In this document: positions 17,061 through 25,586 of the stretch, piece after piece
How the letters are laid out: the number at the start of each line of letters is the position of its first letter
Numbering within the stretch: position 1 is the first letter of the stretch
From: Legionella_A sp963772805
GTDB lineage: Bacteria > Pseudomonadota > Gammaproteobacteria > Legionellales > Legionellaceae
Assembly: GCA_963772805.1 (NCBI GenBank)
Contig: CAVYYU010000008.1
Location: 992,001 to 1,056,000 of the forward strand
DNA length: 64,000 bases
Reading direction: 5' to 3'
Position numbers and translations under genes: made by a program
Notes under the pieces: model-generated
What the model saw: only the letters and a program-made list of their open reading frames with translations
Told to the model about the DNA's origin: nothing
The model's database searches: none

Positions 17061-17801
17061 TCAGGTACTTTCTTGTTGCAACATCAACCACTGCATCTCA
17101 ACATAATCTTTGGCATGTCCCCAGTCGCGCTTGGCATTAATATTACCCAAATATAAACACTCTTCCAATCCGCACTTAATCCGAGCTAAACCACGTGTGA
17201 TTTTTCTGGTAACAAATGTTTCTCCACGAATTGGAGACTCGTGATTGAATAAAATGCCATTACAGGCATACATATTGTAGGCTTCCCGGTAATTAACCGT
17301 AATCCAGTATGCGTATAATTTAGAAACTGCATAAGGTGACCGCGGATAAAATGGCGTTGTCTCTTTTTGCGGGGTTTCCTGTACTAAACCGTATAACTCT
17401 GAAGTCGATGCTTGATAAAATTTTGTTTTTTGTTCGTAACCCAGAATTCGTATTGCTTCCAATACTCGCAAGGCGCCTAATGCATCAGAGTTTGCAGTGT
17501 ATTCTGGCTCTTCAAAAGAGACCGACACGTGACTTTGAGCCGCAAGATTATAAATTTCACAAGGCTTGGTCTGCTGAATAATGCGCATCAAACTACTGCT
17601 ATCCGTCATGTCGCCATAATGCAGAATGAGTCGCAAATCTTTTTCATGTGGGTCTTGATACAAATGATCAATTCGTTGCGTATTAAAAAGAGATGTCCGG
17701 CGCTTAATACCGTGAACGATATAACCCTTATTGATCAGAAATTCGGCCAAATACGCACCATCTTGACCTGTAACCCCTGTTATTAATGCTACTTTACTCA
17801 C
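17061..17801 (-). CDS. gmd: GDP-mannose 4,6-dehydratase, N-terminal part (frameshifted)
   Basis: Gmd converts GDP-mannose to GDP-4-keto-6-deoxymannose, the precursor for fcl next door. This part holds ITGVTGQDGAYLAEFL, GIKRRTSLFNTQRIDH, the catalytic Thr/Glu region YQASTSELYG, YAVSK, and FNHESPIRGETFVTRKI, all diagnostic. It stops after MLQQEST where the intact enzyme continues into PEDFVIATGE. A GTG at 17801 (VSKVALIT) with a GAGGTG ribosome site six bases before it is the likely start, although the frame opens 12 codons earlier. Most of the active site is here, but the C-terminal substrate-binding part is in another frame. Confidence 0.82.
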   Translation of the reverse strand: MSKVALITGVTGQDGAYLAEFLINKGYIVHGIKRRTSLFNTQRIDHLYQDPHEKDLRLILHYGDMTDSSSLMRIIQQTKPCEIYNLAAQSHVSVSFEEPEYTANSDALGALRVLEAIRILGYEQKTKFYQASTSELYGLVQETPQKETTPFYPRSPYAVSKLYAYWITVNYREAYNMYACNGILFNHESPIRGETFVTRKITRGLARIKCGLEECLYLGNINAKRDWGHAKDYVEMQWLMLQQEST

Positions 17802-17856
17802 TAAATACACCTCATATAAATCGTATTTTTTACCCAATGCGGATACTACTTAAGCA

Positions 17857-19272
17857 TTACACTCTTCCGTAAACGTCTTGAAAACGAACTATATCGTCTT
17901 CTCCCATATATTCACCACTTTGTACCTCAATCATGACTAACTCAAGCACACCGGGGTTTTCCAAGCGATGTTTATGTCCTGCGGGTATATACGTCGATTC
18001 ATTGGTACCCACAAACATTTCTTGCTCACCATTAATTACTTTTGCCATACCGCTTACCACTATCCAATGCTCGCTGCGATGATGGTGCATTTGTAAACTT
18101 AAACTAGCACCTGGCATAACTACTATACGTTTAATCTTAAAGCGTAGGCCTTCCTCAAGAATTGTATAAGAACCCCAAGGACGATGAACCGTTCGATGTA
18201 GTTTATGTGCCTCATGACCTTGGGCTTTCAACTGAGCGTATATGCGCTTCACGTCCTGGTCACGTGCTTTATCTGCAACCAACAATGCATCTGGCGTATC
18301 AATAATAATAAGATTGTTAACACCTACCGCTGCAACCAAACGCTCTTGGCTACGAATATAACAATTGCCAACATCATGAAGTAACGCCTCACCTTCAATG
18401 CGATTCCCTTCAGCGTCCGGAGTAGACAAATCACCTAACGCATTCCAGGAACCAATATCACTCCAACCAATGCTACAGGGAACAACGGCGACCTGGCTGG
18501 ATTTTTCAATTACGGCATAGTCGATAGAATTTTCAGGGACCAAATTAAAATATTCAGGATCAAGCTCAAACTGACAGATCCCTTTTCCTGTTACGATTCG
18601 GGATTGTTCAATACACGTTTTTGTCGCGAGCAAAATTTCAGGGCAGTGTTGTTCCATTTCCTGTAACAATATTCGCGGCATGAAACAAAACATCCCTGAA
18701 TTCCAGAGAAAACGGCCAGAAACAAGATATTCTTGTGCCTTCTCCAGCGAAGGTTTTTCAACGAAATTCAACACGCGATTGCCATCAGCTTCTATGTAAC
18801 CATAGCCAGTCTCTGGGCGATCAGGTTGAATACCGAACGTTACAATTTGCCCTTCAGCCGCAAGCGTCATTGCGCTTGCGATAGCCGCTGCAAAAGCTTC
18901 GGCATCTTCTATCAGGTGATCAGCTGGTAACACCAGCATAATAGCGTCATCGCCATGCTTATCGGCAACCAGTAACGCTGCGGCTGCAATAGCGGCGGCG
19001 GTGTTGCGACCGAACGGTTCCAGGATATAGGATACATCGATACCGTTTTGGTTAACTTCTGCAAACTCGTCTTTCGTCTTAAAGAAAAACTCGCGGTTAG
19101 TCACAGTAAGAATTTCATCGACCTGAGCGAGTTTTGCACCACGTAGAAAGGTCTTTTGTAACAAACTAAGTCCATCGGGTAGTCGAATAAACGGTTTTGG
19201 GTGTAACTCTCGGGATACGGGCCAGAGACGAGACCCGGCTCCACCACATAAAATTGTAGGAATTAAACGCAT
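17857..19272 (-). CDS. manC: Mannose-1-phosphate guanylyltransferase / mannose-6-phosphate isomerase
   Basis: This bifunctional ManC/AlgA enzyme of 471 aa makes GDP-mannose from mannose-1-P and GTP. A second domain isomerises fructose-6-P to mannose-6-P. The N-terminus carries the nucleotidyltransferase signature LCGGAGSRLWPVSRE and the HPKPF site, with VLPADHLI and FVEKP following. The C-terminal cupin has RPWGSYTILEEG, the metal-site motif QMHHHRSEHWIVV, and YIPAGHKHRLENPG. It supplies gmd and fcl, which follow on the same strand, and is normal in length. Confidence 0.92.
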   Translation of the reverse strand: MRLIPTILCGGAGSRLWPVSRELHPKPFIRLPDGLSLLQKTFLRGAKLAQVDEILTVTNREFFFKTKDEFAEVNQNGIDVSYILEPFGRNTAAAIAAAALLVADKHGDDAIMLVLPADHLIEDAEAFAAAIASAMTLAAEGQIVTFGIQPDRPETGYGYIEADGNRVLNFVEKPSLEKAQEYLVSGRFLWNSGMFCFMPRILLQEMEQHCPEILLATKTCIEQSRIVTGKGICQFELDPEYFNLVPENSIDYAVIEKSSQVAVVPCSIGWSDIGSWNALGDLSTPDAEGNRIEGEALLHDVGNCYIRSQERLVAAVGVNNLIIIDTPDALLVADKARDQDVKRIYAQLKAQGHEAHKLHRTVHRPWGSYTILEEGLRFKIKRIVVMPGASLSLQMHHHRSEHWIVVSGMAKVINGEQEMFVGTNESTYIPAGHKHRLENPGVLELVMIEVQSGEYMGEDDIVRFQDVYGRV

Positions 19273-19369
19273 TTACACTCCGTTTTACTACAAATAATGG
19301 CCACGCGCATTACGTGGCAAAAAATTTATTACGAATCATCATAAATAAATTACTAATTGTCAATTTTCA

Positions 19370-20029
19370 TCAGGAAATACAGAAAAAATCCTGTTTATTA
19401 TCCCGATTATTTGTCTTGATACTATTGGCAGGATATAACCCAACAACAACAGAATTATCTGGAGCGTCCATATTCCTTACAAAGCTATTCGCGGCTATAC
19501 AAACATTATTGCCAATACTGCACTTTCCGATCACAGCGCTTTTGGAGTAGAGAACGTTGGCCTGACCAAAGTGCGGATAAATCCCAGCCAAATCCGAACC
19601 AACGGTAACATTTTGGTATACAACCAAAAAATCTGCATAATTAGCATTACCTAATACAGTGCCAACGGGATGAACGAATAAAAATATGTCCGGTAATGCA
19701 ATGGAATAAAAAGCATCAATAGCGTGCAGCGCCTTATTCAGCAAAAACGCTTTCTCAGCGACTTGAATAAAGTCTTGTCGATAAGCCGTATTGGCAACTA
19801 TATATAAAAACATCGCATAATGATCAGCGTTAAGGTGATTAAACACAGCCACACCTTGATCAAAATAATATTTTTTATGAATATGCGAAAAGCAATGATC
19901 CAGTCGTTCGATCACATCCGGCATTATTTTTAACAAGGCAATGCGTACATCAATTGCATCAGGATAAAATAGTTCGAGTTGCCGAGCTAAATAATCGCTC
20001 AACTGCTTGCTATCAAGTGATAATTTCAT
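19370..20029 (-). CDS. Serine-acetyltransferase-like left-handed beta-helix protein
   Basis: The C-terminal 110 residues show the hexapeptide repeat pattern of CysE-type acyltransferases (HPVGTVLGNANYADFLVVYQ, then NVTVGS and the AVIGKCSIGNNVCIAANSF coils). The N-terminal 110 residues are helical and unlike true CysE. The start overlaps the stop of hisF2 by four bases, so the gene belongs to the amidination operon. It may N- or O-acetylate a sugar nucleotide and is the only candidate near the locus for the missing WbpD-type step. Another possibility is that it works on the acetamidino sugar itself. Confidence 0.6.
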   Translation of the reverse strand: MKLSLDSKQLSDYLARQLELFYPDAIDVRIALLKIMPDVIERLDHCFSHIHKKYYFDQGVAVFNHLNADHYAMFLYIVANTAYRQDFIQVAEKAFLLNKALHAIDAFYSIALPDIFLFVHPVGTVLGNANYADFLVVYQNVTVGSDLAGIYPHFGQANVLYSKSAVIGKCSIGNNVCIAANSFVRNMDAPDNSVVVGLYPANSIKTNNRDNKQDFFCIS

Positions 20030-20796
20030 TTGGTTAACTTCATTGGTATACCCTGATTAAGCAAATATGATCGAGCTCGAATCGGATTGTTATCGCCAAA
20101 ATGAAACAAGCTGGCACAGGCAACCGCATCAACCTTGGCTTCATTGAATGCGTCTACCAGGTGCATAAAAGTTCCAGCCCCACCTGCCGTAATAACCGGT
20201 CGGTCGGTATAGCTTTTAACTTTTTTTATTAACTCTAAATCGTAACCATCCATCATGCCGTCATGATCGATTGAGTTGATAACAAATTCACCCGCCCCGC
20301 GTTCTGTCATATCCAGAACAAAGTCCCGTAATGACACAGCTGATTTGTTTGTGCCGCAATGGCTATAGAGGCAATGTTCACCTGCATCAACTTTTACATC
20401 CAAACCAACGACAACGCATTGTCGGCCGAATAGATTGGCAGCCGAATTAATTAAATCGGGCGTTGTATGTGCGGCAGTTGTGATCGCAACTTTATCCGCA
20501 CCGGCCAGTAACAAGCGGCGGATATTATCAACTGAATCAATACCACCCCCCACCGACAACGGCATAAAACATTCGGTAGCTACACGACTAACCGTTTCTT
20601 CCAATATCTCAAAAGAACTGCCACTACTGCGATTGGCATCAATGTCTAGAAAAAACAATTCATCTGCATTTTGCGCATTATAAATACGAGCCGCGGAAAC
20701 CGCATCGCCGGTATCGCGAAAATCACAGAACTTTTTACCCTTGACCATTCGGCCCTTACTCAAGAGCAACATCGGTATTATTCTTTTCTTTAACAT
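20026..20796 (-). CDS. hisF2: HisF-like cyclase subunit of the acetamidino-sugar system
   Basis: This (beta/alpha)8 protein of 256 aa is homologous to imidazole-glycerol-phosphate synthase HisF, seen in LSVGGGIDSVDNIRRLL, INSIDHDGMMDGYD and ITAGGAG. The first catalytic Asp of genuine HisF (in IPCLDV) is Leu here (RIIPMLLLSKG), as expected of the polysaccharide paralogue that partners WbpG, not of a histidine enzyme. In Pseudomonas O-antigen loci the HisH2/HisF2/WbpG set turns an acetamido group into an acetamidino group. Overlaps of four and seven bases with its neighbours indicate one operon. The precise role of HisF2 in this reaction is not settled. Confidence 0.83.
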   Translation of the reverse strand: MLKKRIIPMLLLSKGRMVKGKKFCDFRDTGDAVSAARIYNAQNADELFFLDIDANRSSGSSFEILEETVSRVATECFMPLSVGGGIDSVDNIRRLLLAGADKVAITTAAHTTPDLINSAANLFGRQCVVVGLDVKVDAGEHCLYSHCGTNKSAVSLRDFVLDMTERGAGEFVINSIDHDGMMDGYDLELIKKVKSYTDRPVITAGGAGTFMHLVDAFNEAKVDAVACASLFHFGDNNPIRARSYLLNQGIPMKLTK

Positions 20797-21419
20797 TTAC
20801 CGTCCCACTCACAAAAATTTTCAATCAACAACAAGCCATTATCTTGACTTTTTTCAGGATGGAACTGAATGCCAATGACATTTTTATTAACTACGATAGC
20901 TGGAAATTTTCTGCCATAATCAGTTGTAGCCAGTACGTTTTGAGGATCAGACGCATTAAAAAAGTAGGAGTGCACAAAGTAGAAATCAACATGTTTTTTA
21001 AGCTTTTCACAAAGCGGGTGATCAAAGTTAAACGCCAGAGAATTCCAGCCAACATGGGGTACTGGTAACTGCTCACGCTCCAAATCCAAAAACTCCACCT
21101 TACCACCAATTAAGCCCAACCCCTTGGAGAAACCAGATTCTTCGCCTTCATCCGAAAGGATCTGCATACCCAAACAGATGCCCAACAAGGGTTTTCCCTG
21201 TTCGACATGAGCCAACACGTCGATATCCATCCCCTGCCCGACTATATTAGTCATTGCCTGAGCATAGGATCCAACACCCGGAATAATAAGATGCGAGCAT
21301 TGCTTTATTTCTTGGGATGTTTTGACGAGTTGGCTGTCATAGCCTAAATAAGTCAGCGCATTATGAACTGAATTTATATTTCCCATTCCATAATCTAAAA
21401 TTCCAACCAGTGTACTCAT
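20790..21419 (-). CDS. hisH2: HisH-like glutamine amidotransferase subunit
   Basis: This class I glutamine amidotransferase of 209 aa would release ammonia from glutamine and pass it to the synthase partners. The nucleophile elbow is GICLGMQ and the His-Glu pair is in IQFHPEKS; the oxyanion region PGVGSY is also present. It sits between hisF2 and the WbpG-like gene with overlaps of seven and four bases, and no other his genes are near. This is the ammonia supplier for sugar amidination, not histidine synthesis. Confidence 0.86.
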   Translation of the reverse strand: MSTLVGILDYGMGNINSVHNALTYLGYDSQLVKTSQEIKQCSHLIIPGVGSYAQAMTNIVGQGMDIDVLAHVEQGKPLLGICLGMQILSDEGEESGFSKGLGLIGGKVEFLDLEREQLPVPHVGWNSLAFNFDHPLCEKLKKHVDFYFVHSYFFNASDPQNVLATTDYGRKFPAIVVNKNVIGIQFHPEKSQDNGLLLIENFCEWDGKC

Positions 21420-22582
21420 TCGCCTTCTCTATACCATTTAATAACATCCCAAACAGGTTTTGCCTTTGGATTATTGGCAAAATCATGCTCATAAGGTGGT
21501 ATCGCCATGGGTTTAACAATGTTGTTAAACTCATCTTCCGTCAGCCCTACATAGCTTAAAAAGACATCTAATGATTCGGGCCGCTGACCCTCCATTGCAT
21601 TCCACTTTTCTGCTTCATCTTGGCTGATTATACCATTACGCAATTTAATCGAATTGATTTGGGTGATTCGGCTATAACCGCGTTTAATGAATTTTATATA
21701 ATCACGCGTACCCTGCATAAAGCACTCGATTTTTTCACCCGTGGTATTAACCTCATTAGGAACACCTTCGAGTTCATCTGTTTGCCAACCAAGTTCCTTT
21801 TTAATCCATTTGGTATTCGCTTCATAATCCCAAGGAATAAAGCTACCCAAACAGACTGATGCATAACCAATGCGTTTTAATTCACTTAACTTAGGGTAGG
21901 TAAATGGGTTTAGATCACGACGGTCAATGGGGTCTTCGGGGGTATTGATCATGCCGTACATATCATCTGCTGAAATTCCTAAGTTTCTGATCATATTGAA
22001 TTTTTTCTCGTCTTCATATTCAATTTCATCATTCAAATAATCGTAGTAAGCCGTTAATTCAGCTTGTGGCTCGCCCCAGAATATAAGCGGTACATTGTAT
22101 TTAATTGCTATCTGCATTGGGAAGGAATAAATGCCCGTATGGCAATGCCAACAAAAGTCGGTTTTACGGATAAACGATTCCAGCATTAATTTTTTGACGA
22201 TTTTCCAATTAGGAGTGAAATCGATGACATCGACACCGAGCTTTTTAAATGTCCGCTGATTATTATCAGCAATGACTTGTCTCATAAATCCATGGTTGAA
22301 ACGTACAACCAACGGTTTTATCTTATATTCTTTCAGGAGGTATAAAAGCTGAAACGTGCTGTCTTTTCCGCCACTAAACGGAATAATACAATCATAATCG
22401 CCCTTTCCACGGTATTTTTCGATCAGTTGATCCAGGAGCCGCTTTCTCGCTACCCAGTCAATTTTTTCATTTTTTATTTTGGCAGAATTACAAATATTGC
22501 AGCAGCCCGTACTATCGAATTCAATCGTTTCGTATGTTTCAGGAAGCAAGCAATTCACACAACGTTTCAATTTATTAGCCAT
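21416..22582 (-). CDS. wbpG: N-acetyl sugar amidotransferase (WbpG/PseA type)
   Basis: This ATP-dependent synthase would form an acetamidino group on an N-acetylated sugar with ammonia from HisH2. The N-terminus has a CxxC...CxxC zinc-type pattern (CVNCLLPET, then GCCNICNS). The PP-loop is IIPFSGGKDSTFQLLYLL, and FCWHCHTGIYSFP and WGEPQAELTAYYDY are typical of the family. Length 388 aa is normal. Homologues act on UDP-diNAc-mannuronic acid in P. aeruginosa and on pseudaminic or legionaminic acid in Campylobacter and Legionella. Both kinds of substrate pathway are in this locus, so the target sugar is open. Confidence 0.87.
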   Translation of the reverse strand: MANKLKRCVNCLLPETYETIEFDSTGCCNICNSAKIKNEKIDWVARKRLLDQLIEKYRGKGDYDCIIPFSGGKDSTFQLLYLLKEYKIKPLVVRFNHGFMRQVIADNNQRTFKKLGVDVIDFTPNWKIVKKLMLESFIRKTDFCWHCHTGIYSFPMQIAIKYNVPLIFWGEPQAELTAYYDYLNDEIEYEDEKKFNMIRNLGISADDMYGMINTPEDPIDRRDLNPFTYPKLSELKRIGYASVCLGSFIPWDYEANTKWIKKELGWQTDELEGVPNEVNTTGEKIECFMQGTRDYIKFIKRGYSRITQINSIKLRNGIISQDEAEKWNAMEGQRPESLDVFLSYVGLTEDEFNNIVKPMAIPPYEHDFANNPKAKPVWDVIKWYREGE

Positions 22583-22735
22583 AACACACTCTACTATTTA
22601 TCAAAAATTCACATATCCCCAGTGGGAGCTGTCATTAAGTTATTGCACGCGAGCGCAAAGATAGACTCTTGGACTATAGCTTGAGAATATCCTATCTATT
22701 ACCTTAATCACCATTCCCCATCAAGGTACAACTTT

Positions 22736-23506
22736 TTACAGGGTAAACCCATCATCAACAACCAAATTTTGGCCATTAACAAATTTTGACATATCAGATA
22801 ATAAATAAACCAACGAACCGACCAAATCACCTTTCTCCAGCATTCCTTTATTGATACATTCATTGCGATAAGCGTTCACAAACGAAGCCGGCTGTGAATC
22901 CAAAATTCCGCCAGGACTTAATGCGTTGACGCGAATGTTTTTACTTTTAAACGACTTGGCAAAATATTTTGTCAAGTGGATTAATCCTGCTTTAATCACG
23001 GCATATTCGACTGGCATCGTCATTGTGGTTTTATCATAAATCTCAAATTTTGGTGCAACAACCCCGTAAATAGAGGCAATGTTAACAATATTGCCATAAC
23101 CCTGTTGCATAAAATAGCTGCAAAATTGTTGCGAGGTTAAAAAATAGCCGCCTAAATTCAGGTTCATGTTTTCACAGAAATCAGCATACTCAACATCCAT
23201 TAACTGCCGACCATATTGTTTATTACGCGGGTAGGCATTATTGACCAAGGCGTCAATTTTACCGTATTTCTGCGCAGTCCACTCGATTGCTTTTAGAATG
23301 GATTGCTTCTCGTTGATGTTAATTTGGATAAAATCTGCTTTTCCGGTATTTCCTTGGCTATTAATTTTTTCTTGCAGGTTAAGACCCTCGTCAATATTTA
23401 CATCGGCGATGATGGCCGTTCCGCCATTGGCAGCGATGGCCTTAACGAACTCGGCGCCTAAAAGCCCGGCACCACCGGTAACCACAACAACTCTATTATT
23501 TAACAT
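22736..23506 (-). CDS. ptmA: SDR oxidoreductase (PtmA-like)
   Basis: This classical short-chain dehydrogenase has the NAD(P) motif VVTGGAGLLGAEF, the ALVNNAYP loop, the catalytic Ser in IVNIASIYG and the Tyr-Lys pair in EYAVIKAG. It ends in FVNGQNLVVDDGFTL, a common SDR C-terminus. In Campylobacter, PtmA is a close type of SDR found with the legionaminic acid genes and thought to act early in their glucosamine supply. The frame opens at 23536, but the ATG at 23506 follows a GAGGAA ribosome site. It faces the legionaminic genes across a 750-bp repeat array. Confidence 0.72.
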   Translation of the reverse strand: MLNNRVVVVTGGAGLLGAEFVKAIAANGGTAIIADVNIDEGLNLQEKINSQGNTGKADFIQININEKQSILKAIEWTAQKYGKIDALVNNAYPRNKQYGRQLMDVEYADFCENMNLNLGGYFLTSQQFCSYFMQQGYGNIVNIASIYGVVAPKFEIYDKTTMTMPVEYAVIKAGLIHLTKYFAKSFKSKNIRVNALSPGGILDSQPASFVNAYRNECINKGMLEKGDLVGSLVYLLSDMSKFVNGQNLVVDDGFTL

Positions 23507-23560
23507 ATCATTCCTCAAACCTTGCTGCGATGACACTTCACCTGTAATGCTTTATTCGTG

Positions 23561-24241
23561 CGCTGAGCGTTAGCGAAGCCCAACAGGGGCGCTTCCCGTG
23601 CCACAATTGTTGGGCTTCCCGTGCCACGTTTGTTGGGCTTCGCTGGCGCTCAGCACCAACCTACAACCTATTGCGCTGACACTTAACCTGTAAAAAATGA
23701 TCATGCTTTATTCGTACCGTAGGTTGGCGCTGAGCGTTAGCGAAGCCCAACAGGGGCTCTTCTCGTGCCACGTTTGTTGGGCTTCGCTGGCGCTCAGCAC
23801 CAACCTACAACCTATTGCGCTGACACTTAACCTGTAAAAAATGATCATGCTTTATTCGTACCGTAGGTTGGTGCTGAGCGTTAGCGAAGCCCAACAGGGG
23901 CTCTTCTCGTGCCACGTTTGTTGGGCTTCGCTAACGCTCAGCACCAACCTACAACCTATTACGCTGACATTTAACCTGTAAAAAATGATCATGCTTTATT
24001 CGTACCGTAGGTTGGCGCTGAGCGTTAGCGAAGCCCAACAGGGGCTCTTCTCGTGCCACGTTTGTTGGGCTTCGCTGGCGCTCAGCACCAACCTACAACC
24101 TATTGCGCTGACATTTAACCTGTAAAAAATGATCATGCTTTATTCGTACCGTAGGTTGGTGCTGAGCGTTAGCGAAGCCCAACAGGGGCTCTTCTCGTGC
24201 CACGTTTGTTGGGCTTCGCTAACGCTCAGCACCAACCTACT
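23561..24241. repeat. Tandem array of five palindromic repeats, 144-bp period
   Basis: Each unit holds the palindrome GTAGGTTGG(C/T)GCTGAGCG...TTGGGCTTCGC...GCTCAGCACCAACCTAC, followed by about 56 bases of spacer (ACAACCTATT..GACA..TTAACCTGTAAAAAATGATC...TTATTCGTACC). Units start at 23719, 23863, 24007 and 24151, exactly 144 bp apart. A first, incomplete unit at 23561 lacks the left arm and carries a 23-bp internal duplication. Units alternate between two versions (GGCGCTGAG with CTGGCGCTC, and GGTGCTGAG with CTAACGCTC), so a two-unit block was probably duplicated. There are no coding frames. The same element occurs singly at 39246-39333. Confidence 0.9.
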
Positions 24242-24263
24242 ACAACCAAAATGCCACTGTTAA

Positions 24264-25586
24264 TCAGTTATGACACCTAAACACCGGTTTGATCACATCG
24301 CCTTGCAAAAGACCCTCTGTTGATCCCTGCTGTATTGCCTGTGCGTATACTTTAAATGTACTTTCAAGTGCTGCTGCCGTTTTTTGTAACTCCAGATCGC
24401 CATGTCTAAAACTCAGTGCGATCCAGGGCATCAATACACCTTGTTTAATCATTTCTTGTGAAAATAAAGTACGAAACGCTAACGATGACTCGCCAGTCTG
24501 ATCGTAAGTCGCATACCAAGGAGAGCACTCTACACCACCCGCCTTAAAAAACGCATCAACACCGGCCTCAGCTGCTTTGGTATTCATTAATGCGATTAGC
24601 TGATGGCCATATTTCCACATGTGCTCGACTACTTGATCACGCTGCATCAATTCAACTGTTTTAACAAAAGCACCAAGACCACACATCTCAGCACCATGTG
24701 TCGTTGACAATAAGAATAAGCGCTCACGTCCGGCAAACTCAATTGAGCCTAGCTCCATGATTTCCCGTTTACCGGCAACGGCTGCAACGGAAAATCCATT
24801 CGCCATCGCTTTGCCAAACGTACATAAATCGGGCTGCACTTTGTAATAGTGCTGAGCGCCCTTTATATCCCAGCGAAAACCGGTAATCATTTCGTCCAGG
24901 ATAAAAACTATGCCGTGTTTTTTGCATAAACGTTGCACGTCATGCAAATAAGTTTCTCCTGGATGTGTCAAAGAAGCGGCCGGATGCGCAGATGCACTTG
25001 GTTCTAAAACAACACAGGCTATTTGATCAGGAAACTCAGCAATCAAACACTCGAGCGAGGCAATATCGTTATAAGAAAAAACTTTTGTTTGCGCAATAAC
25101 ATTGGCAGGAATTCCACGCTTAATGGGTGTGGATCCAATAAACCAATCGTCATAAGAAAAAAAAGGCTGCTCCGCACATCTGGCAACCAGCGTTCTACCC
25201 GTATAAGCCCTGGCTAATTTTACAGCGGCTGAGACGGCAGTCGAGCCATTTTTAGTAAATTTCACCATGTCGATACTATCAATTAAGCTAACCAGTAATT
25301 CAGCTGCTTCCAACTCAATCATCGAAGCTCTAGTGAGATTATTACCATTTTTAATCTGCGCAAAAGCCGCATCATCAATTTCATCTTCTGCATAACCGAT
25401 ATTCACTGCACGCAATGCCATTCCATAATCCAGGTACTCTATGCCTCGATTATCATATGTATAAGCGCCCTTTCCACGTGCCATAATTTGTGGCGCATTT
25501 TGCGGATATTGATCATGACCTCTGGAATAGGTATGCGCCCCCCCAGGAATGACGTTTAGCAAGCGTGATTTATATTCATCGTTCAT
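24264..25586 (-). CDS. Class III aminotransferase (glutamate-semialdehyde-aminomutase-like)
   Basis: This PLP enzyme of 440 aa has the fold signatures of class III aminotransferases: PGGAHTYSRGHDQYP at the N-terminus, FTKNGSTAVSAAVKLARAYTG, and FILDEMITGFRW with the cofactor-contacting Asp. The Schiff-base lysine is in CTFGKAMANGFS. It closely precedes neuA with a four-base overlap and is thus part of the legionaminic operon. Similar enzymes recur in nonulosonic acid and glycosylation clusters. A role in amino-sugar precursor supply is likely, but the substrate cannot be read from the sequence. Confidence 0.75.
   Translation of the reverse strand: MNDEYKSRLLNVIPGGAHTYSRGHDQYPQNAPQIMARGKGAYTYDNRGIEYLDYGMALRAVNIGYAEDEIDDAAFAQIKNGNNLTRASMIELEAAELLVSLIDSIDMVKFTKNGSTAVSAAVKLARAYTGRTLVARCAEQPFFSYDDWFIGSTPIKRGIPANVIAQTKVFSYNDIASLECLIAEFPDQIACVVLEPSASAHPAASLTHPGETYLHDVQRLCKKHGIVFILDEMITGFRWDIKGAQHYYKVQPDLCTFGKAMANGFSVAAVAGKREIMELGSIEFAGRERLFLLSTTHGAEMCGLGAFVKTVELMQRDQVVEHMWKYGHQLIALMNTKAAEAGVDAFFKAGGVECSPWYATYDQTGESSLAFRTLFSQEMIKQGVLMPWIALSFRHGDLELQKTAAALESTFKVYAQAIQQGSTEGLLQGDVIKPVFRCHN

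Noticed and set aside
20026..21419. Histidine biosynthesis operon (hisH, hisF)
   Set aside because: No other his genes are present, the HisF Asp is lost, and the pair is coupled to a WbpG-type amidotransferase.
23561..24241. CRISPR array
   Set aside because: The repeats are long palindromes with near-identical spacers and a 144-bp period; unique spacers and cas genes are absent.
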